The notes beneath the pieces are model-generated. The model was given only the letters and a program-made list of their open reading frames with translations, did no database searches and was not told where the DNA came from. A program made the translations under genes and the position numbers. Shown here one piece after another: positions 1 to 5,772 of a DNA stretch of 6,992 bases. Source of the stretch: an uncultured Ruminococcus sp. Lineage in GTDB: Bacteria; Bacillota_A; Clostridia; Oscillospirales; Ruminococcaceae. The stretch spans positions 1 through 6,992 of the forward strand of contig CAMOXW010000005.1 of the NCBI GenBank assembly GCA_946629405.1. Direction: 5' to 3'. Each line of letters begins with the position of its first letter. Positions within the stretch are counted from its first letter, which is position 1.

Positions 1-41
1 CAGGATACCTGAATAACATTTTCATCTTGACAATCAAATAA

Positions 42-535
42 TCATGTGCTAATAATAATCCGTGGGGACACCTGTCCGGTAATATCGTTCGTGTCGTTCT
101 GGCGCCGGGTATCACTCGGATTGGAAGCAACGCATTTTTCGGTTTTTCACGAATGAAGGACATAAACATTCCCGAGGGAGTGGAAATGATAGGAGAAGAT
201 GTGTTCCATGCCTGTGGTATTACAACGCTTACGCTTCCGAGATCGTTGAAATATGTCGGATGCCGTACTTTCGATAATGCACTGAGCCTTCCATATATCA
301 AATTCCAGAATTCTGAATACAAGGTCGAAAGTGAGCAGGGCTATCCATATGTACGGATCATCTACGGCTATGACAATTCCACTGCACAGGAGCTTGCGGA
401 AGAATGGGGATTTAAGTCTATCAGTTCGGTGCTGATGAATATGATTACATATTATTAGGCGACGGAAATGCTGACGGTGAATTTGATATAGCCGATGTTG
501 TTCTGTTTCAGAAATGGCTGCTCGGCTCGACCTCG
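42..535 (+). pseudogene. Remnant of a secreted BspA-like leucine-rich-repeat protein with a C-terminal dockerin
   Basis: An open frame from 42 to 458 encodes BspA-type (LRR_5) repeats: NNPWGHL near the start, then VVLAPGITRIGSNAF, INIPEGVEMIGEDVF and LTLPRSLKYVGCRTF, ending in a typical capping segment ([21 protein letters not shown]). The coding sense clearly begins before the first ATG at 153, but a TAA at 39-41 closes this frame and nothing before it reads as LRR, so the 5' part is missing. Around 416-455 the sense moves to another frame, consistent with loss of one base (or gain of two), and continues as a dockerin. In the family such proteins are extracellular and the dockerin docks them to a cohesin on a scaffoldin or the cell surface. 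With no start, a frameshift and half a dockerin it is very likely non-functional. An automatic call might report only an ORF at 153-458. Confidence 0.75.
455..535 (+). other. First half of a type I-like dockerin module, truncated
   Basis: In the frame starting at 455 the translation contains [20 protein letters not shown] followed by LLGSTS. This is the first dockerin duplicate: the calcium-binding loop D-x-N-x-D-G-x-x-D, then the F-helix with the V-V-L-x-Q-K-W pattern common in Ruminococcus. A functional dockerin has two such segments of about 22 residues. The second, usually preceded by a Trp-containing linker, is absent, because sense stops after about 535 and promoter-like sequence follows. 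The frame differs from the LRR frame upstream. The module identity is read from the motif; the loss of function is inferred. Confidence 0.75.
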
Positions 536-548
536 ATTTGCTTTTTAT

Positions 549-567
549 GTTTGTGTTTTATACAAAA
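549..567. promoter_or_regulatory. Palindrome upstream of xylA, candidate XylR operator
   Basis: TTTGT (550-554) and ACAAA (562-566) form a perfect 5-bp inverted repeat around a 7-bp centre. With the preceding G, the left arm GTTTGT and the ACAAA of the right arm match, in order and spacing, the core of the Bacillus XylR operator as I remember it (GTTTGT-N7-ACAAAC). It ends 5 bp before the -35 box of the xylA promoter. The outer arms of the Bacillus site are not conserved, and a repressor site normally overlaps or follows the promoter, so the assignment is tentative. No xylR gene is in the window. Confidence 0.35.
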
Positions 568-571
568 ACTG

Positions 572-600
572 TTGCGTTTAGCGTGGAAATGTAGTATAAT
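572..600 (+). promoter_or_regulatory. Sigma-A promoter of the xylAB operon
   Basis: A TTGCGT -35 element (572-577) is separated by 17 bp from a perfect TATAAT -10 element (595-600). Transcription would start near 607, giving a leader of about 55 bases before xylA. The -35 keeps TTG but is otherwise weak, which fits a regulated promoter. It lies directly after the end of the dockerin remnant. Confidence 0.7.
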
Positions 601-648
601 TATTGAAAGGCAGATTTGCAAGTCAGCTATTGATTCCAGATTTTTACC

Positions 649-653
649 GGAGG
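649..653 (+). promoter_or_regulatory. Ribosome binding site that fixes the xylA start
   Basis: GGAGG lies 8 bases before the ATG at 662. The reading frame stays open upstream, with a TTG at 551, but no comparable site stands there and that TTG would lie upstream of the predicted transcription start. The ATG also gives the normal N-terminus of the family. Confidence 0.8.
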
Positions 654-661
654 TTACAGCT

Positions 662-1987
662 ATGAACGAATTTTTCCCGGATATCAAAAAGATTACCTAT
701 GAAGGCAAGTCCTCAAGGAACCCTCTTGCTTTCAAGTATTATGATCCTGATGAGATCATCGACGGCAAAAAAATGCGTGAGCATCTGAAATTTGCAGTAT
801 CGTGGTGGCATACTATGTGCGGTGACGGAACCGACATGTTCGGCGTAGGAACTGCTGACAAATCTTGGGGTGAATCGTACCCGGAGGCTCGTTCAAAAGC
901 ACGGATAGATGCCGCATTCGAGATAATGGACAAGCTTTCGATAGACTATTTCTGCTTCCACGACAGGGATATCTCTCCGGAATACGGTACACTCGCAGAG
1001 ACAAATGCCCGATTTGATGCCGCCGTGGACTACCTTGCAGAAAAGATGAAGGAATATCCCGATAAAAAACTGCTTTGGGGTACCGCAAAGGCTTTCGATC
1101 ACCCGCGCTATATGCACGGTGCCGGCACTTCGCCGTCGGCAGATGTATTCGCCTATGCTGCTGCACAGATAAAACACGCAATAGATGCCACGATCAGACT
1201 TGGCGGAACCGGATATGTTTTCTGGGGCGGCAGAGAGGGCTATGAGACTCTCCTTAATACAAACTATGCCCTTGAACAGGACAATATGGCAAGGCTGCTG
1301 CATATGGCGGTAGACTATGCCCGCAGGAAAGGCTTCACCGGAGATTTCTACATAGAGCCCAAGCCCAAGGAGCCTACAAAGCATCAGTACGATTTTGATG
1401 CAGCAACAGTTCTCGGATTTCTGAGGAAATATGACCTCTTTGACGATTTCCGACTTAATATCGAGGCAAATCACGCAACTCTCGCCCAGCATACCTTCCA
1501 GCACGAGCTCAGAGTTGCAAGAGAAAACGGAAAATTCGGCTCTATTGACGCTAATCAGGGTGATCCGCTTCTCGGCTGGGATACCGACCAGTTCCCGACA
1601 AATATCTATGATGCCACACTCTGTATGTATGAGGTCATCAAGGCTGGCGGCTTCACAAACGGCGGTCTCAACTTTGATGCAAAGGCAAGAAGAGGAAGCT
1701 TCACACCGGAGGATATTTTCCTGAGCTATATTGCCGGTATGGATACATTTGCACTCGGCTTTAAAGCTGCCCGTGCGCTCATTGCTGACGGCAGACTCGA
1801 TAAATTCACAGAGGAGCGCTATGCAAGCTGGAATACCGGTATCGGCAAACAGATAATCAGCGGAGATGTCGGATTTGAGGAGCTTGAACAGTATGCACTG
1901 CAAAGAGGTGAGGTAACTGATTCACTTTCAAGCGGCAGACAGGAAATGCTCGAAGCTATCGTGAACAACATTCTGTTTTCACTGTAA
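662..1987 (+). CDS. xylA: Xylose isomerase (D-xylose ketol-isomerase, EC 5.3.1.5)
   Basis: Cytoplasmic, metal-dependent enzyme that converts D-xylose to D-xylulose, the first step of bacterial xylose use; it forms a TIM-barrel tetramer. The protein is 441 residues, normal for class II xylose isomerases. Family residues are all visible: His100 and Asp103 in [22 protein letters not shown] at 187-198, Glu232 and Lys234 in [14 protein letters not shown], Glu268 and His271 in [11 protein letters not shown], Asp296 in SIDANQGD, Asp307 and Asp309 in WDTDQFPTN, and Asp339 in NFDAK. These provide the two metal sites and the sugar-binding His. ATG 662 is chosen because it follows a GGAGG at 8-base spacing and begins the conserved NEFFP N-terminus; an in-frame TTG at 551 is rejected. 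xylB starts 12 bases after the stop, so the two are co-transcribed. The enzyme appears intact. Confidence 0.97.
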   Translation: MNEFFPDIKKITYEGKSSRNPLAFKYYDPDEIIDGKKMREHLKFAVSWWHTMCGDGTDMFGVGTADKSWGESYPEARSKARIDAAFEIMDKLSIDYFCFHDRDISPEYGTLAETNARFDAAVDYLAEKMKEYPDKKLLWGTAKAFDHPRYMHGAGTSPSADVFAYAAAQIKHAIDATIRLGGTGYVFWGGREGYETLLNTNYALEQDNMARLLHMAVDYARRKGFTGDFYIEPKPKEPTKHQYDFDAATVLGFLRKYDLFDDFRLNIEANHATLAQHTFQHELRVARENGKFGSIDANQGDPLLGWDTDQFPTNIYDATLCMYEVIKAGGFTNGGLNFDAKARRGSFTPEDIFLSYIAGMDTFALGFKAARALIADGRLDKFTEERYASWNTGIGKQIISGDVGFEELEQYALQRGEVTDSLSSGRQEMLEAIVNNILFSL

Positions 1988-1999
1988 AAGGAGCGGCTT

Positions 2000-3523
2000 A
2001 TGCAATACTACATCGGTATAGATATCGGAACAAGCGGCACTAAGACCGTTCTTTTCGATGTTATGGGAAATACTCTGGCATCTGCAAATGCTGAATATCC
2101 CCTTTATCAGCCTCAGAACGGTTATGCTGAACAAGCCCCGAAGGACTGGGCTGATGCCGCAATTACTACGCTGAGAGCGGTTATGGAAAAGAGCTGCATT
2201 GCTCCGGAGGACGTTAAGGGTATCGGTCTTTCCGGACAGATGCACGGGCTTGTAATGCTTGACAGTGAAAACAGGGTGATACGTCCGGCGATGATCTGGT
2301 GCGACCAGAGAACAGCTGCCGAATGTGAGGAGATCACTCAAAAAGTCGGCGCTCAGCGCCTTGTCGCTGTCACTGCAAATCCAGCTCTTACTGGCTTCAC
2401 AGCATCGAAAATACTATGGGTGAAAAATAATGAGCCGGAGAATTATTCAAGATGCGCCCACATTCTGCTGCCAAAGGATTATGTCCGCTTTGTCCTCACA
2501 GGAGAATATGCGACTGATGTTTCTGATGCATCTGGTATGCAGCTTCTTGATGTTACGAACCGCTGCTGGTCGGATGAAGTACTGCAAAAGCTTGGTATTG
2601 ATAAAAAACTGTTAGCAAGAGTCTATGAATCGCCGGAGATCACCGGAACGATAACTCAGGAAATTGCTGCAAAGACCGGCATTGCTGCCGGAACTCCGGT
2701 TGTAGGCGGTGCCGGAGACAACGCCGCTGCTGCACTCGGAACAGGTGTTGCTGAGGATGGCAAGGCATTCACTACCATAGGTACGAGCGGAGTTGTATTT
2801 GCTCATACCGACAATATCCTGATTGATCCTAAAGGAAGGATCCACACCTTCTGCTGTGCTGTTCCGGGAGCGTGGCACGTTATGGGCGTTACACAGGCGG
2901 CAGGCTTGTCGCTGAAATGGTTCAGAGATCAGTTCTGTGGTGCTGAAGCTGAAACTGCCCGTAATACAGGAATTGATCCGTATGAACTTATGGACAGGGA
3001 GGCTGCTGCTTCACCTGCGGGGGCTAACCGATTGCTCTATCTGCCGTATCTTATGGGCGAAAGAACTCCGCACCTTGACCCGTTCGCAAGAGGAGTTTTC
3101 TTTGGACTTTCTGCAATGCACAAAAAAGCTGACCTTATCCGTGCCGTTATGGAGGGAGTGACCTATTCGCTCCGTGACTGCATTGAGATATTCCGTGAAA
3201 TGAATATAGAAGTGAACAGTATGACAGCCTGTGGCGGCGGCGGTTCGTCAAAGCTGTGGCGGCAGATGCTCGCCGATCTTTTCGGATGCCCGATATATAC
3301 CTCTGCATCTCAGGAGGGACCTGCGCTTGGTGCTGCGATACTTGCAATGGTCGGAACAAATGCTTACAGAAGCGTTCCGGAAGCCTGCCGTGCAGTGGTG
3401 AAAACAGCTAAGACCTGCGAGCCTGACAGCAATACGATACCTGTTTATGAGAAGTATTACCAGTTTTACCGCAGGCTCTATCCCCAGCTAAAGGAGCAGT
3501 TTGCAGAACTGTCAGAATTGTGA
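2000..3523 (+). CDS. xylB: Xylulokinase (EC 2.7.1.17), FGGY family
   Basis: Phosphorylates D-xylulose with ATP to D-xylulose 5-phosphate, which enters the pentose phosphate pathway; it acts in the cytoplasm directly after XylA. At 507 residues it is full length. FGGY/actin-fold features in order: YIGIDIGTSGTKTVLFD at 4-20 (phosphate-1 loop, Asp8), GLSGQMHGLV at 76-85 with the Met-His pair that contacts xylulose, WCDQRT at 100-105, GGAGDNAAAALG with the catalytic Asp240, GTSG at 261-264, LPYLMGERTPHLDP at 348-361, and the ATP-site GGGGSSKLWRQ at 412-422. Those xylulose-contacting residues favour xylulose over glycerol or gluconate as substrate, as does the position after xylA. An AAAGGAG site precedes the ATG within the 12-base gap. 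I see no clear rho-independent terminator after the stop. Confidence 0.96.
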   Translation: MQYYIGIDIGTSGTKTVLFDVMGNTLASANAEYPLYQPQNGYAEQAPKDWADAAITTLRAVMEKSCIAPEDVKGIGLSGQMHGLVMLDSENRVIRPAMIWCDQRTAAECEEITQKVGAQRLVAVTANPALTGFTASKILWVKNNEPENYSRCAHILLPKDYVRFVLTGEYATDVSDASGMQLLDVTNRCWSDEVLQKLGIDKKLLARVYESPEITGTITQEIAAKTGIAAGTPVVGGAGDNAAAALGTGVAEDGKAFTTIGTSGVVFAHTDNILIDPKGRIHTFCCAVPGAWHVMGVTQAAGLSLKWFRDQFCGAEAETARNTGIDPYELMDREAAASPAGANRLLYLPYLMGERTPHLDPFARGVFFGLSAMHKKADLIRAVMEGVTYSLRDCIEIFREMNIEVNSMTACGGGGSSKLWRQMLADLFGCPIYTSASQEGPALGAAILAMVGTNAYRSVPEACRAVVKTAKTCEPDSNTIPVYEKYYQFYRRLYPQLKEQFAELSEL

Positions 3524-3574
3524 TATTACGCATATACACATAAAAAAGTCCAGTGATTGGAATGGTTCAGCTGA

Positions 3575-3877
3575 TTGATACTGTATATATACGATGATGC
3601 CGTTGCCGAAACTGCAGGGCTTGAAGGGGACAGGATAGAGCTGACAGAGGACGAAATGAACGAGTTGAACACAACCCTGAACCGTCTGCTTGACAGCTTG
3701 GACGAACAGCCGGAGGTCAGCGTGACCTACTTCGTCCCCGATGAAAAGAAGTCGGTAGGCAGATATGTGGATAAAATCGGTGGGGTTCGGATATTTGACA
3801 GCTATTCTCAGGAACTTGTCTTTATGGATAAGTCCAGGATAAACATTCAGGATATAATAACAATTATGATCTGCTAA
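3575..3877 (+). pseudogene. YolD-like protein lacking its N-terminal region
   Basis: From 3590 the translation YDDAVAETAGLEGDRIEL, then VSVTYFVPDEKKSVGRYVDK and a final INIQDIITI, follows the YolD-like family closely. Many clostridial members begin with a basic start and a conserved R-A-A-Q-F-x-P-F-A-A-L-x-G-Y segment immediately before YDDA. That segment is absent here in all three frames: a TGA at 3572-3574 closes this frame and the sequence back to the xylB stop shows no homology. The only nearby start is a TTG at 3575 without a ribosome binding site; an internal ATG at 3656 has a weak AGAGGA before it and would make a shorter fragment. YolD proteins often neighbour Y-family DNA polymerases (UvrX/DinB type) and are linked to DNA damage, but no such partner is present. 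A 5'-truncated remnant is most likely; a shortened expressed protein cannot be excluded. Confidence 0.6.
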
Positions 3878-3883
3878 CTTTCT

Positions 3884-3888
3884 GGGAG
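3884..3888 (+). promoter_or_regulatory. Ribosome binding site that fixes the DUF188 gene start
   Basis: GGGAG lies 5 bases before ATG 3894. The alternative in-frame GTG at 3888 overlaps this site and would add only two residues, so the ATG is preferred. Confidence 0.6.
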
Positions 3889-3893
3889 TGTAT

Positions 3894-4331
3894 ATGAAGA
3901 TATTTATTGATGCGGACGGCTGTCCGGTAGTTGACATTGCCGTCAGAACAGCAAAGAGATACGGACTTGAATGTACAATAATATGCGATACAGCCCACTC
4001 TATCCAGCACGAAGGCGCGGACACTATCATAGTTGACAAGGGCGCGGACAGTGCTGATTACCGACTTGTCAACCTTGTAAGTGTCGGAGATATCGCCATT
4101 ACCCAGGACTACGGACTTGCCGCTATGTGCCTTAGCAAGAAGGCCGTAGTTCTCAATCAGGACGGCAAACGATACAGCGAGGATAACATTTCGGGACTGC
4201 TTGAATTCCGTGCGGTTTCGGCTAAGATACGCAGAAGCGGTGGACGCACAAAGGGAATGCCCAAACGAACCGTTCAGCAGGATAAGGAATTTGAGAAGGC
4301 TCTGACTGAGCTGATAGGAGAAGGAATATGA
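3894..4331 (+). CDS. DUF188 (UPF0178, YaiI/YqxD family) PIN-like protein
   Basis: A 145-residue soluble protein, close to the usual length of about 150 for this family. The family has a PIN-like nuclease fold, but its substrate is not established. Hallmarks are present: KIFIDADGCPV at 2-12 with Asp6 and Asp8 (most members have DADACPV, so Gly9 is a mild variant), VDKGADSADYRLV at 47-59 with Asp52 and Asp55, GDIAITQDYGLAA at 65-77 with Asp72, and the C-terminal GRTKGMPKRT at 117-126. The acidic residues could bind metal, but that is inference from the fold. The stop codon overlaps the ATG of the next gene (ATGA, 4328-4331), so translation of the two is probably coupled. No strong promoter was found in front; an isolated TATAAT at 3853-3858 has no -35 partner. 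Confidence 0.9.
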   Translation: MKIFIDADGCPVVDIAVRTAKRYGLECTIICDTAHSIQHEGADTIIVDKGADSADYRLVNLVSVGDIAITQDYGLAAMCLSKKAVVLNQDGKRYSEDNISGLLEFRAVSAKIRRSGGRTKGMPKRTVQQDKEFEKALTELIGEGI

Positions 4332-4864
4332 AGATACTGAATTTACACGGCTTTCTCGGAATTGCCGACAACAAGAATTACAAGGCATTGTGCAATATTA
4401 TTTCTCCTGAGAATATAATATCTCCGCAGCTAAAATACAAAGAGACTTCGCCGTCAGCGCTCCTTGAACAGCTTTCGGATATGGTCGATACCGACGATTT
4501 TATATTTGTCGGACAGAGCCTCGGCTGCTGGTATGCTGACAAGCTGAGCCGTAAATTCAAGCGCCCGTGCATACTTACAAATCCATGCTATTATCCCCAT
4601 AAGCTGGAGCTTATCACAGGTTCGGACATTCCTGCTGAGTATGTGGAGCAGTACCGTGAAATGTCTGTCAGCACACAGAATGAACGTGCATATACCCTGT
4701 GCAGTGACGCTGATACCGTTCTTCCCGACAACTATCAAAACTGCAAAAAGCTGTCGGAGCAGGTCGTAAGAGTTCACGGCAGTCACAGCACTATTGAAAA
4801 TGTGGGCGAGTATATATCCGAGCTGCTGACACAGATACAGAACGACGTCTGCTGCTGTTTTTAG
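4328..4864 (+). CDS. YqiA/UPF0227-like alpha/beta-hydrolase (probable small esterase)
   Basis: A 178-residue protein with the plan of small single-domain esterases of the YqiA type. The N-terminal strand ends in LNLHGFLG (4-11), the usual oxyanion-hole region. FVGQSLGCWYA at 60-70 is the nucleophile elbow with Ser64. SDADTVLP at 126-133 offers Asp127 or Asp129 as the acid. VHGSHST at 149-155 offers His153 as the base. Together these make a plausible complete Ser-Asp-His triad, so hydrolysis of an ester or thioester is likely; the substrate is unknown. There is no signal peptide or membrane segment, so it should be cytoplasmic. It starts inside the stop of the DUF188 gene and its last codons overlap the beginning of the metallo-hydrolase remnant. 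The odd tail (DVCCCF) runs into that overlap and may be the product of a rearranged 3' end. Confidence 0.8.
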   Translation: MKILNLHGFLGIADNKNYKALCNIISPENIISPQLKYKETSPSALLEQLSDMVDTDDFIFVGQSLGCWYADKLSRKFKRPCILTNPCYYPHKLELITGSDIPAEYVEQYREMSVSTQNERAYTLCSDADTVLPDNYQNCKKLSEQVVRVHGSHSTIENVGEYISELLTQIQNDVCCCF

Positions 4865-5355
4865 GCAGAGGCTCGGCGTTTGCAGATGAGCATAATTCCG
4901 CGTTTTTTGTCGAGGACAATTAACTCGTTCTCATTGACTGCCCTGCGACTTCATACCAGAAGGTCAAGAAAATGAACTGGGAGCAGTACGACAATATCTA
5001 TATCCTTGTCACTCACACTCACGGCGACCACAGCGGCGGTATCGGAACGATGCTGCAATACATTTGGTTTGCAAGCTATATGAAGAAAAAAGTGACTATC
5101 GTTGCACCGTCAGCGGAGGTCAAAGACGACTTGCTCCTTCTGCTTATGAGGATAGAGGGCTGCGAACAGGAGTGGTTCGACATTGTTACAGCTGATAAAC
5201 TGAATAGGAAGTGGCTTGCCGCATCTGTGCCGACTACGCACGTTAAGCCCTTGGAGAGTAAATGCTTTGGCTATCACCTGATTATTCACGGAAATAACGT
5301 AGTTTATACGGGTGATGAACTCATCGAATTACATATAAGAGTTCTTATGAAATAA
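4849..5355 (+). pseudogene. Metallo-beta-lactamase-fold hydrolase broken by a nonsense codon and truncated
   Basis: One reading frame carries family sense from about 4849: LLLFLGRGSAFADEHNSAFF, then VEDN, a TAA at 4921-4923, then LVLIDCPATSYQKVKK and on through ATG 4972. The metal motif THTHGDHSGG, a later TTH before VKPL, and VVYTGD supply most ligands of the zinc-hydrolase fold. Three defects are visible. No start codon with a ribosome binding site precedes the first strand; the frame is interrupted at 4921, most simply by a single change in an AAA, GAA or CAA codon; and after YTGD (about 5319) the sequence turns into an unrelated short tail where members of this fold normally continue for many more residues with the last strands and the final His. 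An ORF from ATG 4972 to 5355 (127 residues) remains open but lacks both ends of the fold. It overlaps the end of the esterase gene, suggesting a former operon member. Confidence 0.75.
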
Positions 5356-5358
5356 CTA

Positions 5359-5387
5359 TTGACATCGATTTTGATTTATCATATAAT
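5359..5387 (+). promoter_or_regulatory. Consensus sigma-A promoter for the small secreted protein gene
   Basis: TTGACA (5359-5364) and TATAAT (5382-5387) are both perfect and are separated by the optimal 17 bp. Transcription would begin near 5394, leaving a leader of about 45 AT-rich bases before the ATG at 5440. It is the strongest-looking promoter in the window and starts within 5 bases of the end of the metallo-hydrolase remnant. Confidence 0.85.
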
Positions 5388-5439
5388 AGTTTATGTTGTA
5401 TTTTTTGTAGCAAATAAAAAACTATAATTGGAGAAAAAT

Positions 5440-5700
5440 ATGAAACTAATCAAACGCATCACTTCAACTATGCTGTCGATGACGATCATCGCCGGCGCAG
5501 CCGCCGCAGACATTCCGGCTAAGATGACAACTTCCGCAGCAGTGCCGACAAATTCAGTATTATTGCGTGATGCTGTTATTTCAGAAATTGGGAAACGTAT
5601 CGCTGATAGAGAGGCACAGTCGATGGAACAGTACAGGAATAGTAATATTCGAAAAAACTACGCTGTATCAGCACAGTCCAATTACCGGACTATTCACTAA
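5440..5700 (+). CDS. Small protein with signal peptide, possibly a truncated secreted protein
   Basis: The ATG at 5440 follows GGAG (5430-5433) at 6-base spacing; an in-frame TTG at 5428 overlaps that site and is rejected. The 86-residue product begins MKLIKRITSTMLSMTIIAG, a positively charged n-region and hydrophobic core, followed by Ala-rich AAAADIPA and TTSAA, so export by Sec is likely with cleavage somewhere in residues 22-34. The mature part has a helical segment (NSVLLRDAVISEIGKRIADR) and then a polar, Asn/Tyr-rich end with no recognisable domain. I do not recognise a family. The strong promoter and good ribosome binding site suggest expression; the short, abrupt C-terminus suggests that a longer secreted protein lost its body. 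No downstream frame clearly continues it. A genuine small secreted peptide remains possible. Confidence 0.6.
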   Translation: MKLIKRITSTMLSMTIIAGAAAADIPAKMTTSAAVPTNSVLLRDAVISEIGKRIADREAQSMEQYRNSNIRKNYAVSAQSNYRTIH

Positions 5701-5744
5701 AATATTTGAATCGCTTACAAGTGCGAGGAGTGTGAATATTTACA

Positions 5745-5750
5745 TATAAT
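5745..5750 (+). promoter_or_regulatory. Possible -10 element of the aldehyde dehydrogenase gene
   Basis: TATAAT occurs 22 bases before the ATG at 5773, which would give a very short leader that still contains the GGAGG site (5763-5767). There is no good -35 at 16-18 bp, and the surrounding DNA is AT-rich, so this may be chance. Read-through from the promoter at 5359 could also serve the gene. Confidence 0.3.
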
Positions 5751-5772
5751 TATTTATTCTATGGAGGTATTT

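Noticed and set aside
27..55. TTGACA at 27-32 as a promoter for the LRR remnant
   Set aside because: At 17 bp the only -10 candidate is TAATAA, and the downstream sense is the middle of a truncated repeat protein, not a gene start.
555..569. Second inverted repeat GTTTT-N5-AAAAC at the xylA promoter
   Set aside because: It shares bases with the TTTGT/ACAAA palindrome and is poly-A/T in nature, so it is not counted as a separate operator.
551..661. TTG start at 551 extending xylA by 37 residues
   Set aside because: It has no ribosome binding site, lies upstream of the predicted transcription start, and the extra residues do not resemble the family N-terminus. ATG 662 with GGAGG is clearly better.
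893..1903. 336-codon open frame on the minus strand opposite xylA
   Set aside because: It is a shadow of a strongly conserved + strand gene; its product resembles no family and is Cys/Ile-rich as expected from antisense of XylA codons.
3853..3858. TATAAT before the DUF188 gene
   Set aside because: No acceptable -35 lies at 16-18 bp and the bases are explained as codons of the YolD-like C-terminus.
5567..5749. Alternative 60-codon frame overlapping the signal-peptide gene
   Set aside because: No ribosome binding site and no recognisable content. I considered it as a frameshifted continuation of the secreted protein, but its sequence offers no support.
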